NCBI RefSeq assembly: GCF_014925405.1
Contig: NZ_AQHJ01000014.1
Location: forward strand, 1 to 14,742
Direction: 5' to 3'
DNA: 14,742 bases
Source: Pseudoalteromonas ulvae UL12
GTDB taxonomy: Bacteria > Pseudomonadota > Gammaproteobacteria > Enterobacterales > Alteromonadaceae
Under the pieces are notes generated by a model. It did no database searches, had not been told where the DNA came from, and saw only the letters and a list, made by a program, of their open reading frames with translations. This document shows, one piece after another, positions 1 through 7,818 of the stretch. Position numbers and translations under genes: made by a program. Positions within the stretch are counted from its first letter, which is position 1; every line of letters starts with the position of its first letter.

Positions 1-366
1 AAACGGTTATTGAGGTCGCAAAAGGCCGTAAAGTAGGTGACAAAATGAGTTATACTTCTCACTTTTATGTCAGTTCATTGGCGGTAAAACCAGAGTTAGT
101 GGCGAAAGTAATACGCGAACATTGGCACATAGAGAATAGACTTCACTGGGTATTAGATGTTGTTTTCAAAGAAGATAAATTAAAGATCTCCGACCCTGAC
201 GGGGCGGCCCACATAGCCTTATTCAATAAACATAATTAGCCAACACCAAAGTAAAAAAGACAGTTTAACGGCAAAACGGAGAGGGGCAGCTTGGAATGGT
301 GGTTTTAGGGCGGAATTGCTATTTGGTGGATTTGTAAGCAAAGTAGAATCCCGCCTTGTAAAATGA
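1..366 (+). pseudogene. ISAs1-family transposase, C-terminal fragment, frameshifted
   Basis: DDE transposase remnant that enters from the left edge. In frame 3 it reads ...SHFYVSSLAVKPELVAKVIR, then HWHIENRLHWVLDVVFKED, the C-terminal block of ISAs1-family transposases that carries the catalytic Glu (IENxLHWxLDVxFxED). That frame stops at 237-239. The homology resumes in frame 1 from about 229 to the TGA at 364-366 (SKKDSLTAKRRGAAWN, which fits the family's Lys/Arg-rich tail ending in A-G/A-W). A single indel around 222-236 therefore breaks the tail. The missing N-terminal part lies outside the window. The family call rests on remembered motif conservation, not on a search. Confidence 0.82.
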
Positions 367-378
367 TCTTAATCATTT
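361..378. repeat. AT-rich hairpin after ISAs1 remnant
   Basis: AAATGAT-CTTA-ATCATTT is a 7-bp inverted repeat with a 4-nt loop that overlaps the last codons of the shifted ISAs1 frame. It lacks GC in the stem and a T-run, so it is a poor terminator. It could be part of the IS end or chance. The stretch 379-504 is AT-rich and shows no gene. Confidence 0.3.
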
Positions 379-518
379 AAATTAGATACTAATAATGCCT
401 CAAAAGAATTAAAGATCATATTTTGGATCTATTAATATATTTTTTTAATGGTACTATGACTATCAATGAATTCTATATTTTAAAGATAAGTATGATTAAC
501 CAAGTGTAGTGGCATAGT

Positions 519-537
519 TAATTAGGCCACCTAATTA
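519..537. repeat. Hairpin near IS3-family left end
   Basis: Perfect inverted repeat TAATTAGG (519-526), 3-nt loop CCA, CCTAATTA (530-537). It lies about 40 nt upstream of orfA. It could be a transposase-binding subterminal repeat or a stem that shields orfA from outside transcription; both roles are inference. Confidence 0.6.
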
Positions 538-538
538 G

Positions 539-1526
<988 letters not shown>

Positions 1527-1530
<4 letters not shown>

Positions 1531-1677
1531 TAAATCGACTTCGCCATCTTCGGTGCGAATGGTTTTCGCTGAGAAGCCGTTGTGGGAATTATAGTGGTGT
1601 GATTGCTCATGTCGAGCATAACCAAGGTGCTTGTCCAGTTCAGCATTAAGCGCTGCTTCGAGTTCTTTTTTATTCAT
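1527..1677 (-). pseudogene. IS256-family (Mutator) transposase, N-terminal fragment
   Basis: On the minus strand an ATG at 1677 opens MNKKELEAALNAELDKHLGY, then ...NSHNGFSAKTIRTEDGEVDL. This is the N-terminal region of IS256-family transposases (AALNAELDxHLGY ... RNGxxxKTxxxxxGEVxI). MNKKELEA runs straight into AALNAELD, whereas family members carry some 20-30 residues between, so there is a small N-terminal deletion. The match ends near 1527-1536 at GEVD, where the IS3 remnant starts. All catalytic parts are missing. Confidence 0.8.
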
Positions 1678-1744
1678 TATTGCCTACCCTAAATCCTGTA
1701 TAAGGATTAATAATAGGCAGTTACACAGATTTAGTTACAGAGTC
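1678..1744 (-). mobile_element. IS256-family terminal region
   Basis: Reading the minus strand from 1744, the sequence starts GACTCTGTAACTAAATCTG and goes on to TGTAACTGCC before the transposase start at 1677. The near-direct repeats CTCTGTAACT and TCTGTGTAACT look like the terminal and subterminal transposase binding region of an IS256-family element. The opposite end is absent, so this is a one-ended relic. The outer boundary at 1744 is inferred from where the repeat stops. Confidence 0.6.
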
Positions 1745-2212
1745 TTTTCTAAATAAACTCCCCTTCCCTTCTTCTTTCTTTGTGAGCGTCTGGCGATCTA
1801 CACAAAGTTAAGTTTTATGTTTCTTGGTCGAAAAATCTGATCACCACAAGGGCATTTAGTTCAATTTCTCATGCGCAGCTCTGGTTAAATAAATTGAAGC
1901 TACTTTAGGGGGAAAATTAATTAGCGGAATGTGCAATTGACCGGATGCTTACATTATCATTGATAATGAAATCACTTCGTTAAGCTTTAATGGTGGCATC
2001 AATTTTTTCTTCTATTAGTCATCTTATGTAATGTATTGATGTCAGACACGTCTGACAATTTATTGCTTGATTGTAGTGAGTAACATCTTTTTTTAGTTAA
2101 GATAAATTACAATCGGTGAGATTAAGGCGGCGAAGAAATAGGAGGGAAGTAATATATAAGGGGGTTATACTTTTATCTACACAAGTAATCGCGCCCTAAT
2201 GATTTTTGTGTC
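1745..2212. other. Gene-poor spacer between IS remnants and parAB
   Basis: No coding frame of substance is visible on either strand. It holds a 17-bp palindrome CATTATCA-T-TGATAATG at 1952-1968 (possible operator of unknown specificity) and the parS-like site at 2040-2057. A GGAGGG stretch near 2141 has no open frame behind it. Confidence 0.6.
2040..2057. promoter_or_regulatory. parS-like palindrome 1 (downstream of parB)
   Basis: TGTCAGACACGTCTGACA is an inverted repeat with two perfect 8-bp arms around a 2-nt centre. The same arms recur three more times around parA/parB and I saw no further complete copy in the window. This copy lies about 190 bp beyond the parB stop, where a centromere often sits in plasmid par loci. 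Binding by the local ParB is inferred. Confidence 0.75.
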
Positions 2213-2241
2213 AGCCCCTCAATCAAAATTGAGGGGCTTTT
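2213..2241. terminator. Rho-independent terminator after parB
   Basis: AGCCCCTCAAT-CAAA-ATTGAGGGGCT is a perfect 11-bp GC-rich stem with a 4-nt loop, 6 nt after the parB stop on the minus strand. The T-run (CTTTT) follows the stem on the plus strand. On the minus strand the stem is followed by GACAC, so as a minus-strand terminator it is weaker. It may insulate the operon in both directions. Confidence 0.8.
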
Positions 2242-2244
2242 AGA

Positions 2245-3207
2245 TTAAGAATCAATCGAGTATTTTGATAAGATTGCCTCAATCTCATGAAATACTTTGC
2301 TACTATTTTTTAGAGGGATATTTATTTTTATATTCTTGCTGTCTTTTTTTACTGATACAACTGAATCACCTAACTTGTATTCTGATTCATCAACGACTTT
2401 TTCAACACCATTGAGCTCATCAAAAAATTTAAGTAAAGAGTCTACTTTTTGAAAGCGTTTTGATTTAAGCTCGGTAAGTAATATCTCTTTATCTTCCTTC
2501 GTTTCAAATTTTTTAAAGGCGGATTTTACTTTTGTACTATTTCTTAATGTCCATGAATATGCATCAACAACAGAATTAAACAGCGTGTCAGGTAATGCAG
2601 CAATGTGTAATTTCTCAGACATAGTTTGTCGAGCTTGGTCATTCATTTTCGCAAAGTCTTCCACCGATAATTTTCCGTTATTTACAACTTTAAGTCGCTC
2701 GTACTCCGAGTGCAAATAGCGACAATCAGCAATAAAGTCGTTATCGAGACGACCCTCATTTTCTTCTATAGCAAGATACTTTGCTTCATCATCATCAATA
2801 TCAACTAAATCTGCAGTAAGGAGGGTGTTTGCTTCTATGCACGACAAACGTCTACGACAGCCAAAGATCACTTCAATCGTACAGCCATTTTCATCTGCCA
2901 CTGCGAGCTTACGTGCGAGAACAGGTTGTAAATTACCTTTAGACTTTTTAATTTTTGGTAGTAAATCGTCAATACTAATTGCTAATGCAAAATTGCGTGG
3001 ATTACCTTGCCATAATCGTGTCTTTTTAGGATCGACTTGAATTGTTTTTTTTGGTACTTTGCGACTTGGTAATGTCAAAAAAGCATCGTTTTTTGTTCTA
3101 ACTTCTGATGGATAGCTTGCATTCTCTATCACACTATCAAGCGCTTCAAAATCAACATCTATCGATTTCTTATTGTTTGCATCGAGCTTTTTTAGATCTA
3201 ACTCCAT
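2245..3207 (-). CDS. parB: Plasmid-type ParB partition protein
   Basis: 320-aa DNA-binding partner of the ParA ATPase. An N-terminal arm (1-60) that could contact ParA is followed by a ParB/Srx-like domain: GNPR at 69-72, GNLQPVLAR at 91-99 and the arginine patch GCRRR at 116-120, which corresponds to the CTP-binding G-x-R-R motif of the family. Residues about 179-213 form the HTH region (KLSVEDFAKMNDQARQTMSE then the LPDTLF helix). A C-terminal domain (about 240-320) probably dimerises. The family loads on parS and, with ParA, segregates plasmids or chromosomes. AAGGA at 3219-3215 gives a good ribosome site, and its first bases are the parA stop codon (TAAGGA), so the two genes are translationally coupled over a 10-nt gap. 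The divergent GCRRR motif and the small ParA point to a plasmid or secondary-replicon system, not the chromosomal Spo0J type. Confidence 0.88.
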   Translation of the reverse strand: MELDLKKLDANNKKSIDVDFEALDSVIENASYPSEVRTKNDAFLTLPSRKVPKKTIQVDPKKTRLWQGNPRNFALAISIDDLLPKIKKSKGNLQPVLARKLAVADENGCTIEVIFGCRRRLSCIEANTLLTADLVDIDDDEAKYLAIEENEGRLDNDFIADCRYLHSEYERLKVVNNGKLSVEDFAKMNDQARQTMSEKLHIAALPDTLFNSVVDAYSWTLRNSTKVKSAFKKFETKEDKEILLTELKSKRFQKVDSLLKFFDELNGVEKVVDESEYKLGDSVVSVKKDSKNIKINIPLKNSSKVFHEIEAILSKYSIDS

Positions 3208-3217
3208 AATTCAGTCC

Positions 3218-3994
3218 TTATGCATTAGTGTCAGACGTGTCTGACACTAATGCATCACGTTCAAATGCGACAGCTTTATTACCGTCAATCTCATCTAGTA
3301 GCTGGTCAAATACAGCACGTTTTGGATGCATTACTTGAGCATCAGACAAAAGCAGGCCATTATCTTGAATAGAATTAATCTTTTTAATTGTCGGGATTGT
3401 AACGCTTGATATTGAAGCGTAAGGAAGTAGTTTTTTGCATGTTTCTTTTGCTTCAATAAGCAAATCTTTGGAATAGTGATCAACTTTGGTAACCAATAAA
3501 CGCGCGTCGATTCTAAAGTCTTCATCAATGGCAACTTGCATATTTTCTTCGATTTGTTTTGCAACAAACAAAGTTGGAATAAGTTGCTCTATATCAACTT
3601 GGCTTGGTTGAAAAGGCATATATACAATATCAGCAACTGCGAGGGTACTCTTAAAGGCTTTGTTTTCGTAACCACCTGTATCCACGATAACGTACTTATA
3701 GATTTTTTCTAAGGCTTTTAAATCACGCGTTAAGCTATCATCTGGTTTGCGGAGCTCAACTTTTATAAAAGGTAGGGCTTCTTTGCCTTCAGCGACTAAT
3801 TTTTCACTATACGCTTCTCGTCTACGAATATAGTTGATGATAGATTCATTTGTATCAGCATCAACAATACAAACTTCATTTTCAGGATTTCTACCCTGCC
3901 GTATTGCACGGGCCACCATTGCTCCTGCCGTACTAACAGCTGTTAATGATTTACCAACGCCACCTTTTTTATTACCAAGACACACTATTGCCAT
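3218..3994 (-). CDS. parA: ParA-family partition ATPase
   Basis: 258-aa deviant Walker ATPase that positions replicons by forming gradients on the nucleoid with ParB. Visible motifs: deviant Walker A KKGGVGKS at 9-16 (signature Lys10 and Lys15), the switch region VDADTN at 44-49, Walker B YVIVDTGG at 101-108, and PFQPSQVDIEQL at 127-138. There is no N-terminal HTH, so it is of the short type; operator binding would fall to ParB. I chose ATG 3994 because AGGGTG (4006-4001) lies 6 nt upstream; the GTG at 4003 lies inside that site. It is first in the operon with parB. Its last residues (VSDTSDTNA) and stop are encoded by one arm set of a 36-bp palindrome, so a centromere-like site is built into the coding sequence. 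Confidence 0.88.
   Translation of the reverse strand: MAIVCLGNKKGGVGKSLTAVSTAGAMVARAIRQGRNPENEVCIVDADTNESIINYIRRREAYSEKLVAEGKEALPFIKVELRKPDDSLTRDLKALEKIYKYVIVDTGGYENKAFKSTLAVADIVYMPFQPSQVDIEQLIPTLFVAKQIEENMQVAIDEDFRIDARLLVTKVDHYSKDLLIEAKETCKKLLPYASISSVTIPTIKKINSIQDNGLLLSDAQVMHPKRAVFDQLLDEIDGNKAVAFERDALVSDTSDTNA
3220..3255. promoter_or_regulatory. parS-like palindrome 2 (36 bp, inside parA 3' end)
   Basis: Core TGTCAGACGTGTCTGACA at 3229-3246, extended outward so that both arms are 17 bp and perfectly complementary (3220-3236 and 3239-3255) around GT. It covers the last 11 to 12 codons and the stop of parA and touches the parB ribosome site. It is the longest of the four sites. In mRNA it would form a strong hairpin right before parB. 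Confidence 0.85.
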
Positions 3995-4025
3995 TTCAAG
4001 CACCCTAATGATTAAAATTACTTTT

Positions 4026-4041
4026 TGTCAGACGCCTGACA
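4026..4041. promoter_or_regulatory. parS-like palindrome 3 (parA leader/operator)
   Basis: TGTCAGACGCCTGACA is a shorter variant of the same palindrome: the 2-nt centre is missing and one arm has a single change. It lies between the candidate parA -10 and the parA ribosome site, so protein bound here would block or shape par transcription. Confidence 0.65.
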
Positions 4042-4046
4042 CGATG

Positions 4047-4075
4047 AATCTATACTATGTAGCATTAAAATTCAA
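4047..4075 (-). promoter_or_regulatory. Candidate parAB promoter
   Basis: On the minus strand TTGAAT (4075-4070) and TAGATT (4052-4047) are separated by 17 nt and lie about 50 nt before the parA ATG. Palindrome 3 would overlap the start of transcription. This is a pattern match only; other -10 choices (TATAGA, 15-nt spacer) exist. Confidence 0.4.
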
Positions 4076-4112
4076 TAAGTGTCATTCGGTTTTTCATTGA
4101 GTTATACAAAAA

Positions 4113-4130
4113 TGTCGCACGCGTCTGACA
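4113..4130. promoter_or_regulatory. parS-like palindrome 4 (upstream of parA)
   Basis: TGTCGCACGCGTCTGACA has one perfect GTCTGACA arm; the other arm differs at two positions from TGTCAGAC. It is 119 bp upstream of the parA ATG. With site 1 it brackets the operon. Confidence 0.6.
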
Positions 4131-4912
4131 TTATCAAATAGAATAATAAATAGGGGTTGAGTGATTCAATGACTCTTAAATATGAATTCGTAGGCTGCTT
4201 TAGTGAAAACGCTTAGCGCTAATGAATGTGCGAACCCTAATGTTTATATTGTTTGGAAATTAAAAAGAAATTTATAAAAACATTATGTACTGTTTAAAAA
4301 ACCGAGGAGTATTTAGTTGCTAAGTAACTAACACGCATTGATGAATGAATTCATAATACTTATGAAGTCACATAATGAGGAAGTTATTATGCTCGCATTG
4401 CATACCATTAATTCGTATTAAAGTTGGGAGGAGCTCAGCTATGTGGCCTAGATTATTTATAATTACAAGTTAGCTCTGTCTTGGTTAAAACTAAAATTAT
4501 AAGTCTAGCGCTCAAATTTTTTATTGTTGTAGATAGAATTAATCTATCAGTACCACCGTAAAACTGGGGTATTCCATAGATATTATCCAAAAATTGTTCA
4601 CATAAATTTTTTGCGAATAGTTAGGAAAAGTTATTTGGAATTGTGTCAATCCTCTGTTTCAGCTTTCTTTCAGTAACCTTCACAAAATGATTCCAAATTC
4701 GTTCATGTTGAATGCTTAATATCTCGTAAAAAATTGAATTTAAAGTAAAAGAATTGATTTAGTTAGGAGTCTACTGTGTTTAGATTCATATCGATCCTAG
4801 AACTATGTTAACCAATGTATCGGGGTGTTGTAATTTGAATTGCAAAGTAGTTCCATATTAATAACACCCCCCATTAGATTTAGGCTGTGTTAGATGAAAA
4901 CTTCTTAATCAA
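4131..4912. other. Gene-free AT-rich stretch between parA and primase remnant
   Basis: No coding frame is visible on either strand. A ten-codon frame at 4441-4473 has a good Shine-Dalgarno (GGGAGGAG, 4426-4433) but nothing behind it. An inverted repeat GGGGTGTT (4822-4829) / AACACCCC (4863-4870) lies just before the primase remnant. One TTATCCAAA (near 4584) resembles a DnaA box with a mismatch. No iteron array was seen. If the module was a plasmid, this is where an origin might have been. Confidence 0.55.
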
Positions 4913-5436
4913 ATGAAAGGCATCGCGGATATCAAGAAAGTCGCTGATTTGATAGGCTTAAACTTGGAATCGACCGGTAAAAGCTTTCAATGCAGCTGCC
5001 TGTTTCATGACGATACTAAGCCTTTGGTCTGATCCAATAGTTTCAGTACTTACGTTTTTGAATTTCATCAACAGAGTTGTGGGCCAATTCATCAACTAAT
5101 AGGGATATAACCCTTAGTAAGCTCTTAATCGAGCATTTTGATTCATTTACAGTTTTTAGTCGAAGAATTTCCAAATGAGAACTGCGAGTCTAAAGTTCAG
5201 ATATCATACCTGAACAACAAGAATCTCTTGTAGAACGAGAGCATGATTTAGATGATGGTGCTAATGATAAGGTAGTTGGAGAGTTGAGCAAAAGGTAATA
5301 AAGAAGTATAAACATATGAAGCTTTAATGTTCTTCAGCTTGAGGGTGCTCGAAGTTCTGTATTAGCTTTAAAAGTCAAATATCAAGTACGTTGCTTAAAC
5401 GCCCTTAAAATAAATAGTCAACAAAGACGAACATAA
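4913..5436 (+). pseudogene. CHC2 zinc-finger primase-like gene remnant
   Basis: From ATG 4913 the frame reads MKGIADIKKVADLIGLNLES, then GKSFQCSCLFHDDTKP. This fits the start of DnaG-type CHC2 zinc-binding domains (DIxxVxDLxGLxLxxxG...CPFHxDxxPS). A TGA at 5030 interrupts it. In the same frame SNSFSTYVFEFHQQSCGPI (5033-5089) matches the second half (F-x-C-x-x-C-G...), with one cysteine replaced. Further stops fall at 5108 and 5126, then FLVEEFPNE echoes the family's helix after the zinc finger. From about 5197 the open frame shifts by one (SDIIPEQQESLVEREHDLDD, then GARSSVLALKVKYQVRCLNA) with more stops, to 5436. Such proteins prime or support replication of plasmids and phages. The 3' limit is a guess. 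Confidence 0.6.
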
Positions 5437-5445
5437 GCCCTAATT

Positions 5446-5469
5446 ATGTTGGCGTTGAAACGCCAACAT
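5446..5469. terminator. Hairpin between primase remnant and 427-aa gene
   Basis: ATGTTGGCGT-TGAA-ACGCCAACAT is a perfect 10-bp stem with a 4-nt loop, 16 nt beyond the stop of the 427-aa gene. No T-run follows on either strand, so intrinsic termination is uncertain. Its place between convergent genes favours a terminator or mRNA 3'-end stabiliser. Confidence 0.6.
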
Positions 5470-5484
5470 ATGAACATTTACGAT

Positions 5485-6768
5485 TTAAATATCTAGTTTA
5501 TCACCACGTAAGCGATATTCTACTCGTAAAATAGTGTCGATATACTCTGTTAGATTTCCTGTCATAATAATTACTTGTAAAGCAGCAAGAAGACTTTTAG
5601 CTCTTTGCGTTGGGACATCATTCTTTTTTGAGGGGTCGGAACCATAGTCGTTTTTACCACTCCACCGGGTTCCAGCTAACCGAGTTTGGCAAACTAATGG
5701 ACCAACCTTATCTTTCTTGCCGAGATGCTCTACGATAGCATGAACATTGACATTCTTGATATCAACAAAATTAAGTAAAAAAGGCCACTTTATAAAGCAA
5801 CGTAAAAGAACAGCAGAAGATTTTGGGATTAATTCATCTTTATTTCTGTCATTTTTCATGTTTGTAAGCACCGCACTGCTAACACCAAATAAGCTTTGGC
5901 CTGCAAGAGTCGTTAAACCTGTAACAATAGAAAATTGCTTAAAATGTTTCCCGCATACAGGCTTTTTCCTTAACTGATGTTCTAAAAGATTTAATCCATT
6001 CATTACACTCTGATTTAAGAGTATCTCCGTATCAGAAACAGACGGATGATTAACATCAAATCTGTATCTCAAATAATCATATTTGCTTAGTTCAAAATTG
6101 GTTTCTAGGGGAGGGAGCTTCACTTCTTGTTTCTTTATGAAATTGCGATGCTCCAAATTCATTATGTTTAGTGCTAGGACCTCTCCGAGAGCTGTTGGAT
6201 CATAAATTTGTAATTCATTAATCACGACTTTCAGATCATCTTTAATAGGAGTTAAATAAGTAGGAAGATTGACTTCCAATGAGTTAGTTTTATTTTTTTT
6301 AGATTGCGCTTTCTTATTTAATAAGCTGTATAATTTATGAGCACGTTCAACTTTATCATCACCAAGAAAAGTTGCCACTGAACATATCCGCTTATTAGAC
6401 AGCTTCAGGTTTTCGTCTGATGAAAGAATAATTTCGATTAGCTGTTTAGCTTGCGACATTACATTGTTATCTAGCAATGAGTCTACAATTTCTTGGAAAT
6501 ATGGAGTATTAGACACGATAACAACAGGTATCTTCAGAAGTTCGAATGAAATATCAATTCCACTAGCATCAACATCTATAAGTGATGTGAGTGTAGATAA
6601 GAATAAATCGGCGCTTGCTGTATTTCTCTCATAAATAGCCATTTTTAACAATTCATTTGTAGCATACTCTGCTTTAGATAACCTATTTAACACTTGACCA
6701 AGGAAAGGGTTATCGCGTATTTCTTTGGCTGTCCATGAAACAACACCAAAATCAAATTCTATTTCCAT
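5485..6768 (-). CDS. 427-aa protein of unknown function with candidate HTH
   Basis: I do not recognise the family. It is intact, with no signal peptide or membrane segment. Residues 1-165 are mostly helical with repeated hydrophobic spacing. Around 286-309 (TTLAGQSLFGVSSAVLTNMK) the pattern fits a Cro/Xre-like helix-turn-helix, followed by KSSAVLLRCFIKWPFLL (316-332), as in regulators where the HTH is followed by a helix and an I-K-x-P turn. A basic stretch TRLAGTRWSGKNDYG (362-376) precedes a C-terminal helix. The start is the ATG at 6768; the Shine-Dalgarno is weak. Upstream lie three TACTTTT-NN-TA elements over a candidate promoter, so autoregulation is likely. Beside parAB and a primase remnant it may be a replicon regulator or an atypical initiator; this is inference from context only. 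Confidence 0.65.
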   Translation of the reverse strand: MEIEFDFGVVSWTAKEIRDNPFLGQVLNRLSKAEYATNELLKMAIYERNTASADLFLSTLTSLIDVDASGIDISFELLKIPVVIVSNTPYFQEIVDSLLDNNVMSQAKQLIEIILSSDENLKLSNKRICSVATFLGDDKVERAHKLYSLLNKKAQSKKNKTNSLEVNLPTYLTPIKDDLKVVINELQIYDPTALGEVLALNIMNLEHRNFIKKQEVKLPPLETNFELSKYDYLRYRFDVNHPSVSDTEILLNQSVMNGLNLLEHQLRKKPVCGKHFKQFSIVTGLTTLAGQSLFGVSSAVLTNMKNDRNKDELIPKSSAVLLRCFIKWPFLLNFVDIKNVNVHAIVEHLGKKDKVGPLVCQTRLAGTRWSGKNDYGSDPSKKNDVPTQRAKSLLAALQVIIMTGNLTEYIDTILRVEYRLRGDKLDI

Positions 6769-6774
6769 TTATAC

Positions 6775-6818
6775 TACTTTTAGTAAACTTCGATACTTTT
6801 AGTATAGCAAAAGTATCG
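6775..6818 (-). promoter_or_regulatory. Operator-like repeats and promoter of the 427-aa gene
   Basis: TACTTTTAGTA occurs at 6775-6785 and 6794-6804 (direct, 19 bp apart), and TACTTTTGCTA is on the other strand at 6805-6815. The last two form an inverted repeat with 10-bp arms, CGATACTTTT (6791-6800) / AAAAGTATCG (6809-6818). On the minus strand a TATACT -10 (6806-6801) lies inside the array, 32 nt before the ATG, so a bound protein would block RNA polymerase. Confidence 0.65.
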
Positions 6819-7203
6819 ACCAAGTAAATTTTAATAAGCGTAACCGTCCGCTGAACCACGGCTAGCAGCTTAAACACCTGTACTTGAAAATATCTCTTGA
6901 TCTCAATTCAGGAGACATATGTGGACACGACCCATTTTGCAAGCATTAGCAGTTTTTATTTTGTAAAAAATACAAAATAAATAGTGTGTTCTTTTAGTTC
7001 GTTAACATATGTTCATGTGGTTTTCTGATAAATAGATATTAAAAATATGAGTACGCACGGCTTTAAGTCAAGGGACTTTAAATCCTGCGCCACGGTTAGT
7101 ATCACGAAAAAAATTTAGAAAAAATTGTATTTAAAATTAAACTTTTATAAAAATCAGAGGAAAGAGTTGGCATAAGTTTTATAAAAATATATTCAGGTAA
7201 AAA
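6819..7203. other. Spacer upstream of the Rhs remnant
   Basis: No sizeable gene is visible. It holds a 15-codon frame at 6919-6966 (MWTRPILQALAVFIL, AGGAG 4 nt upstream), which may be the clipped start of a lost membrane or secreted protein; an all-AT hairpin at 6955-6981; and a short tRNA-Leu-like patch at about 7066-7088. The last 60 nt are AT-rich and could hold the Rhs promoter. Confidence 0.5.
6955..6981. repeat. AT-only inverted repeat
   Basis: TTTATTTTGTA (6955-6965), AAAAA loop, TACAAAATAAA (6971-6981): 11-bp perfect arms with one G-C pair. It might be a weak terminator or a protein site; nothing else supports either. Confidence 0.5.
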
Positions 7204-7818
7204 ATGAGATCACTATTTTCTAGTAATGGTTTAGGTTTATTTAACAGTTTAATCAATAAGTTAGGCAGTGAAGTTGACGTTTTAGAAAGTCAAATCGGTC
7301 GCTCAAATTCGACTATGTATGTTAATGCAGCAACAGGGAATTTGGTTGTCCAAAATACTGATGAATCAATTAAAGGAATGGGCCTTGGCCTGAATGTACT
7401 AAGAACATACAACAGCCTTGGTAATTTTGATGGTGACAATAACGATCAGTGGCGATTAGGCTTTATTCGATCTTTGAGTTTAGAAGGAGTAAAAAATGGA
7501 TCAGGCAGTGTAGTTAAAAAAACTACTGCTGATGGGTATGAACAAACTTTTAAATTTGATTCAACAAAAGGTATCTATATAAGTACAGAAGGGAATGGTG
7601 CTCATGATGTCATCAAATTAAATAATGATGGTACGGGTGAACTTACATTCGGTGAGAATGGTCATAAAGAAGTTTATAATACTGACTATAAGCTAGCTTC
7701 TTTTAGTGATACAAATGGACACTCAACATCTATTAATTATAAAAGTGGATTGGTCTTTTCGATTAATACAACTACTGCATTACCTCTTCAAGGTTTTTTT
7801 GATCAAAACTTTCGATAA
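7204..7818 (+). pseudogene. Rhs/YD-repeat protein, 5' fragment only
   Basis: Start at ATG 7204 with AGG 6 nt upstream. The protein matches the N-terminal part of Rhs-type wall/toxin-delivery proteins: VNAATGNLVVQNTDE (39-53), GLGLNVLRTYNSLG (60-73), DGDNNDQWRLGFIRSL, then a DG...F.FD..KG.Y.STEG.GAHD pattern. Full-length family members exceed 1000 residues with many YD repeats and a variable C-terminal toxin; here only about 190 residues are genuine. The last 15 or so (ALPLQGFFDQNFR) are antisense to the TonB receptor fragment that follows, so a deletion near 7770-7785 fused the two genes. No immunity gene or VgrG is in the window. Confidence 0.8.

Noticed and set aside
1800..1875. Short minus-strand reading with C-P-C-G as a zinc-ribbon transposase remnant
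   Set aside because: Only one cysteine pair in about 20 codons, and no extended similarity I can recognise.
1952..1968. CATTATCA-T-TGATAATG as a Fur box
   Set aside because: The half-sites are in the reverse order of the Fur consensus (GATAAT...ATTATC) and no gene follows closely. It is kept only as an unassigned palindrome.
2209..2214. TGTCAG as a fifth parS-like half-site
   Set aside because: Only a 6-bp half with no partner arm; it overlaps the terminator stem and is expected by chance.
4580..4615. DnaA boxes/replication origin
   Set aside because: One imperfect TTATCCAAA and one TTGTTCACA are too few and too weak, and no iterons are visible nearby.
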